NCBI GenBank assembly: GCA_944363635.1 | Contig: CALVUP010000008.1 | Coordinates: 1-61,554 of the forward strand | Direction: 5' to 3' | DNA: 61,554 nucleotides | DNA from: an uncultured Bacilli bacterium | GTDB taxonomy: Bacteria; Bacillota_I; Bacilli_A; RF39; UBA660 | Shown: positions 34,473 to 42,723 of the stretch, one piece after another | How positions within the stretch are numbered: position 1 is the first letter of the stretch | Layout: each line of letters begins with the position of its first letter | Notes under the pieces: generated by a model | The model's input: the letters and a program-made list of their open reading frames with translations, nothing else | What the model was told of the DNA's origin: nothing | Databases searched by the model: none | Position numbers and translations under genes: made by a program

Positions 34473-35360
34473 ATGTCAAAAATAAGAGAAAAATACCATC
34501 AGTGGTTTTGTCAGTTTTTAATTAAAAATAAACAGCACATCAAAAAAGAAACATTTAACAAACTTTTATTTTCTCTTCCTAGCTCTTCTATTGATTTGGT
34601 ATTATCTTCTTTATTCCAAAAACAAAAAAATTCATTTATGCTTTTGCATGAAATATTTGAAAATGAAGAATCTGTTTCTTTGTTTATAAAGAATATGGGC
34701 GAGGAAAAGACCTATCAATATTTTGATCAATATCTATCTTCTTGTACAATGAATCAAATTCATATATTATTAAATAGTTATGAAAATATAGAAGATCAAA
34801 CGATTTGTTCTATGATTCGAAATTATTTAGAAGAGAAAAAAACAGATGATTCTGTTTCTTATGCAATAGCGATTCATAAATTTTTTAATCCAGAAAAATA
34901 TACATTTGTTTCTAAGGAAGAACTTGAAGACTTGTTAATTCAAAATCAAAATTTTGATCAAATTTATGATGTTTTAAGATTACAAGATTTTGTTTATCAT
35001 TCTAAAGAGGATTTAAAAAAAAGAACATATAATGCTTCAAAATTAATATCTTGTCTTTTTGATATGTTGGAAAAAAGTGAGGAAGCTACTGCTATTCAAA
35101 CGGCGCAACTTGCTGTATCTATTATATGGTGTGCTCCAGAAATGGTTAAAGATAAAAATGTTCTATTGTTTCTTCGTGATGTTTTTCCACAAGTTTTTGT
35201 TTCAGAACAAACCATTTATTCTTTGTATAAACTAGGAGAGGATTATTTTATTGATCCACAAGATGAAGAAGCATTAAGGAACGATTCGGAATTGCATAAG
35301 AAAAATCCATTGTATATAAAGGCATTACAAAACAAAACAACAAAACATTCTGGAAAATAG
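34473..35360 (+). CDS. Helical cytoplasmic protein, unknown function
   Basis: 295 residues, predicted almost wholly alpha-helical with repeated acidic and hydrophobic stretches (for example SSSIDLVLSSLFQKQKNSF, DQYLSSCTMNQIHILLNSYE). No membrane segment, Cys cluster or nucleotide motif. ATG 34473 is set by GAAGGAGGTAAAGG; the 18 upstream in-frame codons include the -10 TATAAT at 34437-34442. Possibly a helical-repeat scaffold. I do not recognise the family. Confidence 0.7.
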   Translation: MSKIREKYHQWFCQFLIKNKQHIKKETFNKLLFSLPSSSIDLVLSSLFQKQKNSFMLLHEIFENEESVSLFIKNMGEEKTYQYFDQYLSSCTMNQIHILLNSYENIEDQTICSMIRNYLEEKKTDDSVSYAIAIHKFFNPEKYTFVSKEELEDLLIQNQNFDQIYDVLRLQDFVYHSKEDLKKRTYNASKLISCLFDMLEKSEEATAIQTAQLAVSIIWCAPEMVKDKNVLLFLRDVFPQVFVSEQTIYSLYKLGEDYFIDPQDEEALRNDSELHKKNPLYIKALQNKTTKHSGK

Positions 35361-35414
35361 GATGAAATTATAGAAATAATCTGTGAATATGTAAAAAAAT
35401 AGGAATTCGTAATC

Positions 35415-35517
35415 AAAATGATAAGTTAAATATACTTATCATTTTTAATTATGGAAAACATCAGTTTTCCATAATAAAAAGATTATATCTTGTTTTATTG
35501 GATATAATCTTTTTTTG
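35415..35517. terminator. Three tandem hairpins between convergent genes
   Basis: Hairpin 1: AAAATGATAAG/CTTATCATTTT (35415-35446). Hairpin 2: TTATGGAAAAC, loop ATCA, GTTTTCCATAA (35449-35474), 11 bp, no T run. Hairpin 3: AAAAGATTATATC/GATATAATCTTTTTTT (35477-35517), works in both directions. The outer two suit terminators for the facing genes; the middle one has no obvious job. Confidence 0.75.
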
Positions 35518-35533
35518 CTGTTAAAAGGACATT

Positions 35534-36079
35534 TTAAACATTGGATACTTTAAATACAGAAACAAAAAAATTTGCTCGAGTCATAGCTATACTTCCTGTA
35601 TAGAAAAATTGAATTGTAGTATCATTTGGTGCTTGTACTAAAATACCATCTTCTATTGTAATATCATTGTTTGTACTATTGGTGTTGTTGATCGATGTAA
35701 ATCGGTCTTGAATCGCTCCACCTATAATAGGAAGAATGCTACCGTTTTGATTGGTACCAAGTCTTCCTGTTAAACTAAAAGAAATATAATAAGTACCGGG
35801 GCTTGGTAGGGTGATTGTATTTCCACTTACTGTAATATCTGGACTTCCTCCACTAAATTGTTCGGTCATAGGAATTAAACTACTTGAAGCAATTGTTTGC
35901 TCCTGATTTATAAAAAGTGCATAATTGTTATTTATTGCTGGTCCTGTTGGTCCCGTTGCGCCTGTTGGTCCTATTGCTCCGGTTGCACCTGTAACACCAA
36001 TAGGTCCTTGAGGCCCAGTGGCACCTGTTGGTCCTGTTGGCCCGATAATAAAACAGTTGTTATGCCAAAAATCTTTCAT
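35534..36079 (-). CDS. Collagen-like surface protein (BclA/exosporium type)
   Basis: 181 residues. A short non-hydrophobic N-terminus ([11 protein letters not shown]) is followed by 12 Gly-X-Y triplets rich in GPT and GAT (about 13-47), then a beta-rich C-terminal trimerisation-like domain with [18 protein letters not shown] and [11 protein letters not shown]. This is the plan of BclA-type spore-surface or filament proteins of Bacillota. ATG 36079 has AGGTGGTG before it, while the upstream 28 codons do not look coding. Spore location is inference. Confidence 0.85.
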   Translation of the reverse strand: MKDFWHNNCFIIGPTGPTGATGPQGPIGVTGATGAIGPTGATGPTGPAINNNYALFINQEQTIASSSLIPMTEQFSGGSPDITVSGNTITLPSPGTYYISFSLTGRLGTNQNGSILPIIGGAIQDRFTSINNTNSTNNDITIEDGILVQAPNDTTIQFFYTGSIAMTRANFFVSVFKVSNV

Positions 36080-36144
36080 ATTTTCACCACCTAATATAAA
36101 ATATGAAAAAATTTTTGTTTTGATAGAGCAAAATAATTTTATAT

Positions 36145-36984
36145 TTATCTGGATAACAGCCAATTCATAATTTGTTGATCGTGTGCGATTAAACCACCGC
36201 CACCGTGTTCATTTTCTATACCACGACTGGTAAAATAATCATGTTCTTTAATATCTAATATTAATATTTCATCAATTTCTTTTTTTGTTAATCCTTTTTC
36301 TTCATATAGATTATATAAGGTATTATAAGCTTCTAAGGTAGGTGTTGCACCGTAATATTCATCATTTTTACCAACGACAAAGTAAATAGGCACTTCATTT
36401 TTCACTGTGTTTTCATAGCTACCATCCCATTTTGAACTGACTTGAAGATAAGCATCAATTAAATCCGCTCTTTTTTCCATTACAAGAGACATCGTTTCTC
36501 CACCGCCAGAATAACCGTTCGCATATATTTTTTCAATATTATAATTTTCTTTGTAGTATTCAATTAAGGCAATGGTTTGATTAGCAGAGGTTTCTTGCCA
36601 ATCGTTTAACTGTGGTGCAAGAATAATCATTTGATCATTGATGTTTTTTGCTTCTTCGGCAAAATCTTCTAATTCTAAATTTTTTCCTACTCCTTGAAAA
36701 TAGAGGCCTTCATATCCAGGAAGGGTAATATATAATGGATAACTTTTCTTTTTATCATAATCTTTGGGAATATAATAACTATAATGAATTTCTCCATATT
36801 TTGAGGAGTTATATATGGCATCAATTACAAAATCATTTTCATTCTTTATTGTTTGGTTTGCATTTTCAACTTCTTTATTTTCATCAGAAAGATTTTCCTT
36901 TCTATTCATAAAAATAAAAAGAATGATAATAAAGAGAATGATAATGATTATAATTCCTATGTAAATTTTATTTTTTTTCTTCAT
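36145..36984 (-). CDS. Membrane-anchored alpha/beta-hydrolase (esterase-like)
   Basis: 279 residues: N-terminal transmembrane anchor (about 7-26), then a hydrolase of the feruloyl-esterase/PHB-depolymerase-like type: [15 protein letters not shown] (oxyanion), [12 protein letters not shown] with the nucleophile Ser, [13 protein letters not shown] with the Asp, and a C-terminal [10 protein letters not shown] with the His. The catalytic triad is complete. The enzyme faces the outside. Substrate unknown; cell-wall or dietary esters are possible. It ends 66 bases before the collagen-like gene in the same direction. Confidence 0.85.
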   Translation of the reverse strand: MKKKNKIYIGIIIIIILFIIILFIFMNRKENLSDENKEVENANQTIKNENDFVIDAIYNSSKYGEIHYSYYIPKDYDKKKSYPLYITLPGYEGLYFQGVGKNLELEDFAEEAKNINDQMIILAPQLNDWQETSANQTIALIEYYKENYNIEKIYANGYSGGGETMSLVMEKRADLIDAYLQVSSKWDGSYENTVKNEVPIYFVVGKNDEYYGATPTLEAYNTLYNLYEEKGLTKKEIDEILILDIKEHDYFTSRGIENEHGGGGLIAHDQQIMNWLLSR

Positions 36985-37054
36985 TTTATTCCTTCTTTCT
37001 ATTTTATCATATAACTAGGGAGTAACACTCGGTCAAGAAAAAAAGCAAAAAATA

Positions 37055-37083
37055 TTGACACGGGAGTTTGTCACGGGTATATG
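37055..37083 (+). promoter_or_regulatory. Strong promoter with operator-like repeats and no full-length gene
   Basis: TTGACA at 37055-37060; TATATG at 37078 (17-bp spacer) or TATGAT at 37080 (19-bp spacer, as in MerR-type promoters). The spacer carries TGACA/TGTCA inverted arms and direct CACGGG copies. GAGAGGTGAAATACA then precedes an ATG at 37107, but the frame has only 23 codons (to 37178) inside the opposite MBL gene. Confidence 0.6.
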
Positions 37084-37106
37084 ATGAATTTGAGAGGTGA
37101 AATACA

Positions 37107-37178
37107 ATGAAAAAAATTTTATTTATGAATTTTAGAATCAAAGACTTCTCCAAAATTACTTGTAAAATTATCGATTAA
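37107..37178 (+). pseudogene. Truncated 5' end of a plus-strand gene
   Basis: MKKILFM and 16 further residues, then stop. The ribosome site and promoter are good, but the coding part dissolves into the antisense of the MBL-like gene, so a deletion seems to have removed the body. It could also be a real short peptide; I consider that less likely. Confidence 0.4.
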
Positions 37179-37502
37179 AGTTTTTCCGCCTCCTTGGTGT
37201 CCATAAACATCGTCTTGTTTTGTTGCGTATTTTTTTGCTTGTGGTAAAAAGTTTCCACCACCCATATGATAAGCAAGCAGTACACCTTCGATAGAAACAT
37301 TCAAAGATTTTATATATTGTTCAAGTTCTTCGTTGTTTTCATAAAAGGTTGGAGATTCAATGATAAGCAATTTTTTGTTTTTTTCTAGTAAGACGACTTG
37401 ATCATTTAGTGCATCTTTTGTATTGTAGTTATGCACTTTTATACTTTTAAAATCATAGATCAATATATCTCCTTTTTCTAAATGAATTGTTTTCTTTTCC
37501 AT
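37119..37502 (-). pseudogene. MBL-fold metallo-hydrolase-like protein, C-terminal half missing
   Basis: 127 residues. It resembles the first half of a small metallo-beta-lactamase-fold family as I recall it: DALNDQVVLLEKNKKLLIIE, then EGVLLAYHMGGGNFLPQAKK and YGHQGGGKTLIDNF. Full proteins continue for about 100 more residues with a second metal ligand set, absent here: the frame ends at FDSKIHK and runs into the start of an opposite-strand gene. GGAGGAAG precedes ATG 37502. Likely a truncated gene at a deletion junction. Confidence 0.6.
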
Positions 37503-37731
37503 ATTTTCTTCCTCCTTAATTTTTATTACAAAGATTTGTGCACTTTTCTTTGTTAATTTCATTTTATGAGATCATCAACCAAATTGGAAGAATGCACTTT
37601 TTTGTAAGTGGCTTACTTTTTTGTGTAATTTGGGCATGTATCTGTAATTTTTTTAGTAAATATTGTATAATAAAATTGTATTTTTATCTAAAATAATGTT
37701 TTGTTCTATATAAAATACGGAGGTGAAAAAT

Positions 37732-38742
37732 TTGAAAAAAGTATTTATAATTACAGGTGCAAATGGATTTTTAGGAAATAATCTTGTAAGAGAGTTGGTG
37801 AAGGATAAGAATAACGAAGTACGTGCTTTGGTTTTGCCAGATGATCAAATCCATTCACTTGATGGTTTGAATTGTAAAATTTATAAGGGAGATGTAACAA
37901 AAAAGGATTCTTTAAATGCAATTTTTGCAATAGAAGAATCAAATACAGAACTTTATGTAATTCATTGTGCGGCCATTGTATATATTAAAGCTAAATATAA
38001 TCCGAAAGTTTATGAAGTTAATGTAAATGGTACGAAAAACATCATTGATCAAGTATTAAAGACAAAAGCTAAGTTGGTATATGTAAGCAGTGTTCATGCG
38101 ATACCTGAAAAACCAAATCATGCAGTTATAACGGAAACCAAAGATTTCGATCCAAAGCAAGTTGTAGGTGAGTATGCTAAAACAAAAGCTGAAACGGCAA
38201 AATACGTTTTAGAGATGGTAGAGAAAAAAGGATTAAATGCTTGTATCGTTCATCCATCAGGAATTATTGGTCCTAATGATTTTGGAAGTAGTCATTTAAC
38301 TCAATTGCTTATTGATTTTGCTAACGGAAAATTAAAAGCTTGTGTGCATGGTGGCTATGATTTTGTGGATGTTCGAGATGTGGTTTCGGGTATTATTCAA
38401 GCTTGTTATAAAGGTAAAAAAGGGTCTTGTTATATTTTGTCCAATCGATACGTTCCTGTTAAAGAATTGTTGGATATAGTAAGTCAAGTTCGAAACATAA
38501 AGAAGGTTAAATTTGTTCTTCCTATGTGGTTGGCTAAATTAACCGCACCATTATCTGAAAAATATTATACTATGTTAAAACAACCGCCTTTGTATACAAA
38601 ATATTCCTTGTATACTTTAACCTCTAACTCTAATTTTTCAAATCAAAAAGCAAAAAAGGAATTAAATTATAAAACTAGAGATTTTGAGAAAACGATAAAA
38701 GATACGGTTTTGTGGTTAGAAGAACAGGGCCGAATTCATTAA
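37732..38742 (+). CDS. NAD-dependent epimerase/dehydratase
   Basis: 336 residues of the extended SDR type: TGANGFLGNNLVREL at the start, YVSSVHA, the catalytic YAKTKAE, VHPSGIIGPNDFG and FVDVRDVVSGI. Closest in pattern to dihydroflavonol-reductase/3-beta-HSD-like proteins. Start is TTG 37732: GGAGGTG at 37717-37723 is the ribosome site, so the upstream GTG 37723 is part of it. Substrate unknown. A VanZ-like gene follows 33 bases on. Confidence 0.87.
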   Translation: MKKVFIITGANGFLGNNLVRELVKDKNNEVRALVLPDDQIHSLDGLNCKIYKGDVTKKDSLNAIFAIEESNTELYVIHCAAIVYIKAKYNPKVYEVNVNGTKNIIDQVLKTKAKLVYVSSVHAIPEKPNHAVITETKDFDPKQVVGEYAKTKAETAKYVLEMVEKKGLNACIVHPSGIIGPNDFGSSHLTQLLIDFANGKLKACVHGGYDFVDVRDVVSGIIQACYKGKKGSCYILSNRYVPVKELLDIVSQVRNIKKVKFVLPMWLAKLTAPLSEKYYTMLKQPPLYTKYSLYTLTSNSNFSNQKAKKELNYKTRDFEKTIKDTVLWLEEQGRIH

Positions 38743-38775
38743 CTATATATTTAGGACGGAAAAGGAAGGGATACT

Positions 38776-39597
38776 ATGGAGAGAGAGGATTTTATTTATT
38801 GTGGGATTGTTCTATGTTTATTTCTTTTATATGTTATTTATAAAATGAAAACAAAGGAATTGTTTCATAACAAAATTAAATGTTTTACAGAGATTTTCTT
38901 CTTCTTTACTATGAGTACATTTGTATTTGTTTTATCTTCTATAGGCATAAGATATAGTATGAATTCTATGCAAGCAATTGCTTTATTTGCTTCTTTATTT
39001 CTTTTGTGTTTTAGTTTTGGATGTATACAAAACAATAGAAAGACTTATAATACAAATATTTTCATTTATTTGGGATTGTATCTTGTTTTATTAATGAGTA
39101 TAACCTTTTTTATTGGAAGACCAACTTTTCGTTTCCGATTTGATCGAATTTTTAGTATTTATAAGGGTTCGTTAATTCCTTTTCATACCATTTCTTTATA
39201 TTTTAATGGTTATGCTTCTACAAAAGAAATTGTATATAATATCTTTGGTAATATGGTATTACTCGTTCCTTTATCCTTTTTGTTGATGATTAAAAATAAA
39301 AAATATAATCATATATTTAGGCAATTATGCATTATTGTTCCTTTAGTTGTTTTTATTGAATTGTTTCAAGAAATTACTTGGGTTGGATCTTTTGATATAG
39401 ATGATATTTTATTAAATGTTTTCGGACCAATTCTTTTTACTTTTTTAATTACCAGGTTTGATATTATAGGGAAAATAAGAAGTTTGTTTTATCGTGATTT
39501 TATAAAAAATAAAAGCATTCAATATTTTCTTTATTTTATTTCTCTTATTATTCCTGTTTTATTTATTATAAAAACGATTGTTAAAATTATCGATTAA
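38776..39597 (+). CDS. VanZ-like membrane protein
   Basis: 273 residues with about seven transmembrane helices. VanZ landmarks are GSLIPFHTISLYF, YNIFGNMVLLVPLSFLL, and IELFQEITWVGSFDIDDILLN. The family is linked to low-level teicoplanin resistance, but most members have no known role. GGAAGGG precedes the ATG. A second VanZ protein lies at 46710. Transcription probably continues from the epimerase gene. Confidence 0.85.
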   Translation: MEREDFIYCGIVLCLFLLYVIYKMKTKELFHNKIKCFTEIFFFFTMSTFVFVLSSIGIRYSMNSMQAIALFASLFLLCFSFGCIQNNRKTYNTNIFIYLGLYLVLLMSITFFIGRPTFRFRFDRIFSIYKGSLIPFHTISLYFNGYASTKEIVYNIFGNMVLLVPLSFLLMIKNKKYNHIFRQLCIIVPLVVFIELFQEITWVGSFDIDDILLNVFGPILFTFLITRFDIIGKIRSLFYRDFIKNKSIQYFLYFISLIIPVLFIIKTIVKIID

Positions 39598-39680
39598 ATT
39601 CGAAAATATAGAAAAAGATTTTTATATATAGTATAATTTTATTAGAAATATGTTTTACTACAATTGAAGGAGAAGTTCTT

Positions 39681-40144
39681 ATGATTAGAAATGTAAAGTT
39701 AGAAGATATATATGAATTAGCACCTATTTATAAAGAGTTATATGATGATGCTGATATAGGTGAATTTTGGACCGTTGAAAATGCACAAAAGCTTTTAAAA
39801 TATTTTTATGATAGACAAAAGGATTTATTTTTTGTTGCTGAAGAAGAAGGGGTAGCTGTTGGTGCAGTAATGTCAAATTTAAAACCCTGGTTTGACGGTT
39901 ATAGGTTAAATGACACCGAAATATTTGTGCTAAAGAATATCAACATAAGCACATTGCTAAAGAATTGTACAAAAAACATTTAACAACTGCAAAAACGAAT
40001 TATGATTGTAAAGTTATAGAATTTCATACGTATGGTGAGGAAAATGAATTTCCTCAAAATTGGTATAAGAGAATAGGCTTTCGAAAAGATGAAGAATTAA
40101 TTATAATGAATGCTAATATAAATGATATTTTAAATAAAATTTAA
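39681..40144 (+). pseudogene. GNAT acetyltransferase, frameshifted
   Basis: The first frame (39681-39983) reads MIRNVKLEDIYELAPIYKEL through VAVGAVMSNLKPWFDGYRL and EIFV. At about 39929 the GNAT pattern goes on in another frame: AKEYQHKHIAKELYKKHL (acetyl-CoA loop), then IEFHTYGEENEFPQNWYKRI and GFRKDEELIIMNANI to TAA at 40142. A single-base deletion would explain the break. GGAGAAG precedes the start. There is no slippery sequence to support programmed frameshifting. Confidence 0.8.
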
Positions 40145-40155
40145 TAATATGAAAG

Positions 40156-40350
40156 ATGTCAAACATGAATAATAAGAGAGCAAAATATTGGAGACTGTCC
40201 CCTTTAGAATATGTTGAAGAAGAAAAGTTAGAGGTTGTATGTGATGTAGATAAGCTTAAAAATGTTCTTGTTCAGTTAAGAAAAGTACATCCTTATGAAG
40301 AACCTGCGATCGATATTGTTCCTTTATTGGATGAGGCAGATTTTAAGTAA
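40156..40350 (+). pseudogene. Nif3/YqfO C-terminal fragment
   Basis: 64 residues containing LEYVEEEKLEVVCDVDKLKN, then VLVQLRKVHPYEEPAIDIVP. This is the end of the Nif3-like GTP cyclohydrolase-like family (the VPKEKLKAVIKALLKAHPYEEPAYDIYPL region), without the large N-terminal domain. No ribosome site of note. A remnant beside the broken GNAT gene, in a stretch that is decaying. Confidence 0.6.
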
Positions 40351-40390
40351 AAAATGCAGGTAACAACAGAATTAGGAAGTGATCTTTCAA

Positions 40391-41062
40391 ATGCGTAATT
40401 TGCATAAAGAATTTGAAAATAAAAACATTGAATATGACAAATTAGTAAGTTATGGTTTTGTCAAAAAGGATACTAATTATATTTATGAAAAACACTTGCA
40501 AGATCATTCTTTTAAGGTTGTAGTTGAAATTTCAGCAGAAAAGCAGGTATCGAAGGTAATTGATTTAGAAACGAACGAAGAGTTTATACTTGTAGATGTT
40601 AAGCATTCGGTTGGTGATTTTGTTGGAACGGTGAAAGAGGAATATGGAAATCTATTAAAGGATATTTTAGATAAATGTACTACACCTAATGTATTTAAAA
40701 GTAAGCAAGCTAAAGAAGTGATTCAGTATGAAAAAGAAAAATATGCGGATGATTTGGAATATTTATGGAAAAAATTTCCGAATAATGCTATATGGATAAA
40801 TAAAAAGAACAATAAATGGTATGGAGCATTATTAGTGGTAGCAGAAAATAAACTTGGAGTTGCATCAGATAAAGTAGTGGATATTCTTGATTTGAGATAT
40901 CCAAAAGAGAATATTCGAAAAATAATAGACAATAAAAAGGTTTTTGAAGGGTATCATATGAATAAAGAGCATTGGATTACAATTCGACTAGATGGAAGTA
41001 TGGATATAAACGAGATATTTCAATTCATTGATCTAAGTTATGATTTGTCATTAAAAAAGTAA
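40391..41062 (+). CDS. MmcQ/YjbR family protein
   Basis: 223 residues. N-terminal helix-rich part (NIEYDKLVSYGFVKKDTNYI), then a YjbR domain: YLWKKFPNNAIWINKKNNKW, LGVASDKVVDILDLRYPKEN and HMNKEHWITIRLDGSMD, the usual MmcQ/YjbR end with KxHWxTI. DNA-binding has been suggested for the fold. AGGAAGTGAT before ATG 40391. It may have been co-transcribed with the decayed genes upstream. Confidence 0.85.
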   Translation: MRNLHKEFENKNIEYDKLVSYGFVKKDTNYIYEKHLQDHSFKVVVEISAEKQVSKVIDLETNEEFILVDVKHSVGDFVGTVKEEYGNLLKDILDKCTTPNVFKSKQAKEVIQYEKEKYADDLEYLWKKFPNNAIWINKKNNKWYGALLVVAENKLGVASDKVVDILDLRYPKENIRKIIDNKKVFEGYHMNKEHWITIRLDGSMDINEIFQFIDLSYDLSLKK

Positions 41063-41127
41063 ATAAAGATTGAAAAAATTGTGTTTTATATAGCCTGTTA
41101 AAGCAACAGTATAGGAGGTGGAAGTAT

Positions 41128-41757
41128 ATGGAACAATTTTATTTTGAAATTCCAAGTCGGAATAGAAAAGAAGATGCAATAGATTATATTAATGAGTTTT
41201 ATAAATATAATTCAAATATAAATGGAACAGGCGGGTTACAAAGATATTTAGATAATTATGAAGGATGGCTTAATAAACTAGAAGAAGATTATACTAGAAT
41301 TCCAGATGAAGAAAAAGTACCTGCTAGGACATATTTTCTAATTCGTAGCAATGATCAAAGAATTGTTGGAATGATTAATATAAGATTGGTATTAAATGAA
41401 CGTTTAAAAAAATATGGAGGACATATTGGGTATAGTATAAGACCTACTGAAAGAGGAAAAGGATATAATAAGATTAATTTATATTTAGGATTAAAGATTT
41501 GTAGGGAATATGGCATTCAAACTGTATTTATGGATGCTGATAAAGATAATCCTGCCTCTTGGAAAACAATGGAAGCTCTGGGTGGAGTAAATACAAAAGA
41601 GTTTTTTGATGATGAAAATGCACATGGTATCATAAAGGATTATAAAATTGATGTGGATGAAAGTCTTAAAAAACATTTTGCTATTTATGAACCATTGATT
41701 CAAGGCTCTTCTTACACAATAGATGATGCCTCAAAGAAAAACAAGGCTTGTTTATAG
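41128..41757 (+). CDS. GNAT family N-acetyltransferase
   Basis: 209 residues: RTYFLIRSNDQRIVGMINIR strand pair, GYSIRPTERGKGYNKINLYL for acetyl-CoA binding, and FMDADKDNPASWKTMEALGG near the end. Such proteins are often annotated as acetyltransferases of amino groups in antibiotics or small molecules; target unknown. AGGAGGTGG precedes the start. The last 18 residues (GSSYTIDDASKKNKACL) look unlike the family and may be read-through. Confidence 0.9.
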   Translation: MEQFYFEIPSRNRKEDAIDYINEFYKYNSNINGTGGLQRYLDNYEGWLNKLEEDYTRIPDEEKVPARTYFLIRSNDQRIVGMINIRLVLNERLKKYGGHIGYSIRPTERGKGYNKINLYLGLKICREYGIQTVFMDADKDNPASWKTMEALGGVNTKEFFDDENAHGIIKDYKIDVDESLKKHFAIYEPLIQGSSYTIDDASKKNKACL

Positions 41758-41795
41758 CATTTCGGGGTATTAGAGCAAGTTTAAAGGAGGTATTT

Positions 41796-42020
41796 ATGAA
41801 TCCGTTTACTATTGGAATTCTTATTTTTGTTCTTACTTTTGTTGTTTTATTGTTACTGATTCTAAAAAAAGAACGAACTTTAAAAATAGATAATGATTCC
41901 AAAAGGAATATAAGAATCTTTAGAAAAATATTGATTGCTATACTCTTATCTGTGTTTTTTGGAATCATTGGTTTTTTTATAAGTACAATTATCCTATTGG
42001 GTACGGATTTATCTATATAA
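41796..42020 (+). CDS. Small two-helix membrane protein
   Basis: 74 residues: two transmembrane segments (about 5-23 and 46-67) joined by a basic charged loop (KKERTLKIDNDSKRNIRIF). ATG 41796 is set by AAAGGAGG. It lies between the GNAT gene and the BceRS operon, 40 bases before bceR. A role as an accessory of the detoxification module is speculative. Family unknown. Confidence 0.72.
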   Translation: MNPFTIGILIFVLTFVVLLLLILKKERTLKIDNDSKRNIRIFRKILIAILLSVFFGIIGFFISTIILLGTDLSI

Positions 42021-42060
42021 AATAAAAAGCGTATAGCTATAAAAAGAAAAGTGGTGTGCT

Positions 42061-42723
42061 ATGAAAACGATTATGATTGTTGAAGATGAGAAAACCATTC
42101 GAGATGAATTAAAAGAATTGCTAGAAACATCGGGTTATAAAGTGATTGTACTAAGTCAATTCGATAATTTATTAGAAGATGTTTTAAATAGTAAGTTTGA
42201 TTTATTGCTTTTGGATATCAATTTACCGAATATTAATGGTGAATTTCTTTTGCGTGAGTTTCGAAAGGTGTCGAATCTGCCTGTTATTATGGTAACCAGT
42301 AGAGTAAAAGAAACGGATGAGGTTTTATCTATGAGTTATGGAGCGGATGATTATATTACGAAACCATACAATCCAACGATATTACTTTTAAGAATTGCTA
42401 ATATTTTTAAAAGAATGGAAAATAATAGGAATAGTTCCTATTACGATGGTATAAAAGTATATCAAAACAAAGGTATATTAGAAAAAAAAGATCAGGTGTT
42501 AGATTTAACGAAAAATGAAATGATCATATTTTCTTTACTTTTAAGGAATAGAGGAAATATTGTTACTCGTGATGCATTAATGACGGAACTTTGGAATAAT
42601 GAAGAATATGTGAATGAAAATGCTTTGACCGTGAATATTAGTAGATTAAGAGCAAAATTAGAAGAGTTTGGTATCCACAATGCGATTGAAACTAGAAAAG
42701 GGCAAGGGTATAAATTATTATGA
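42061..42723 (+). CDS. bceR: OmpR-family response regulator (BceR-like)
   Basis: 220 residues: receiver domain with IVEDEKTIRDEL, the phospho-accepting Asp in LLLLDINLPNINGE (about residue 52), the Thr/Ser in MVTSRVKE and YGADDYITKPY, then a winged helix (LTKNEMIIFSLLLRNRGNIV, VNISRLRAKLEEFG, TRKGQGYKLL). It senses peptide antibiotics with its histidine kinase. ATGA overlap with the kinase gene. A candidate binding site is at 43749, in front of the ABC genes. Confidence 0.92.
   Translation: MKTIMIVEDEKTIRDELKELLETSGYKVIVLSQFDNLLEDVLNSKFDLLLLDINLPNINGEFLLREFRKVSNLPVIMVTSRVKETDEVLSMSYGADDYITKPYNPTILLLRIANIFKRMENNRNSSYYDGIKVYQNKGILEKKDQVLDLTKNEMIIFSLLLRNRGNIVTRDALMTELWNNEEYVNENALTVNISRLRAKLEEFGIHNAIETRKGQGYKLL

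Noticed and set aside
37107-37178. Genuine 23-residue peptide gene
   Set aside because: Start signals are good, but the sequence turns into the exact antisense of the MBL-like gene after a few codons; a deletion junction explains it better.
39927-39940. Programmed -1 frameshift in the GNAT gene
   Set aside because: No slippery heptamer or downstream hairpin is visible. A simple single-base deletion fits.
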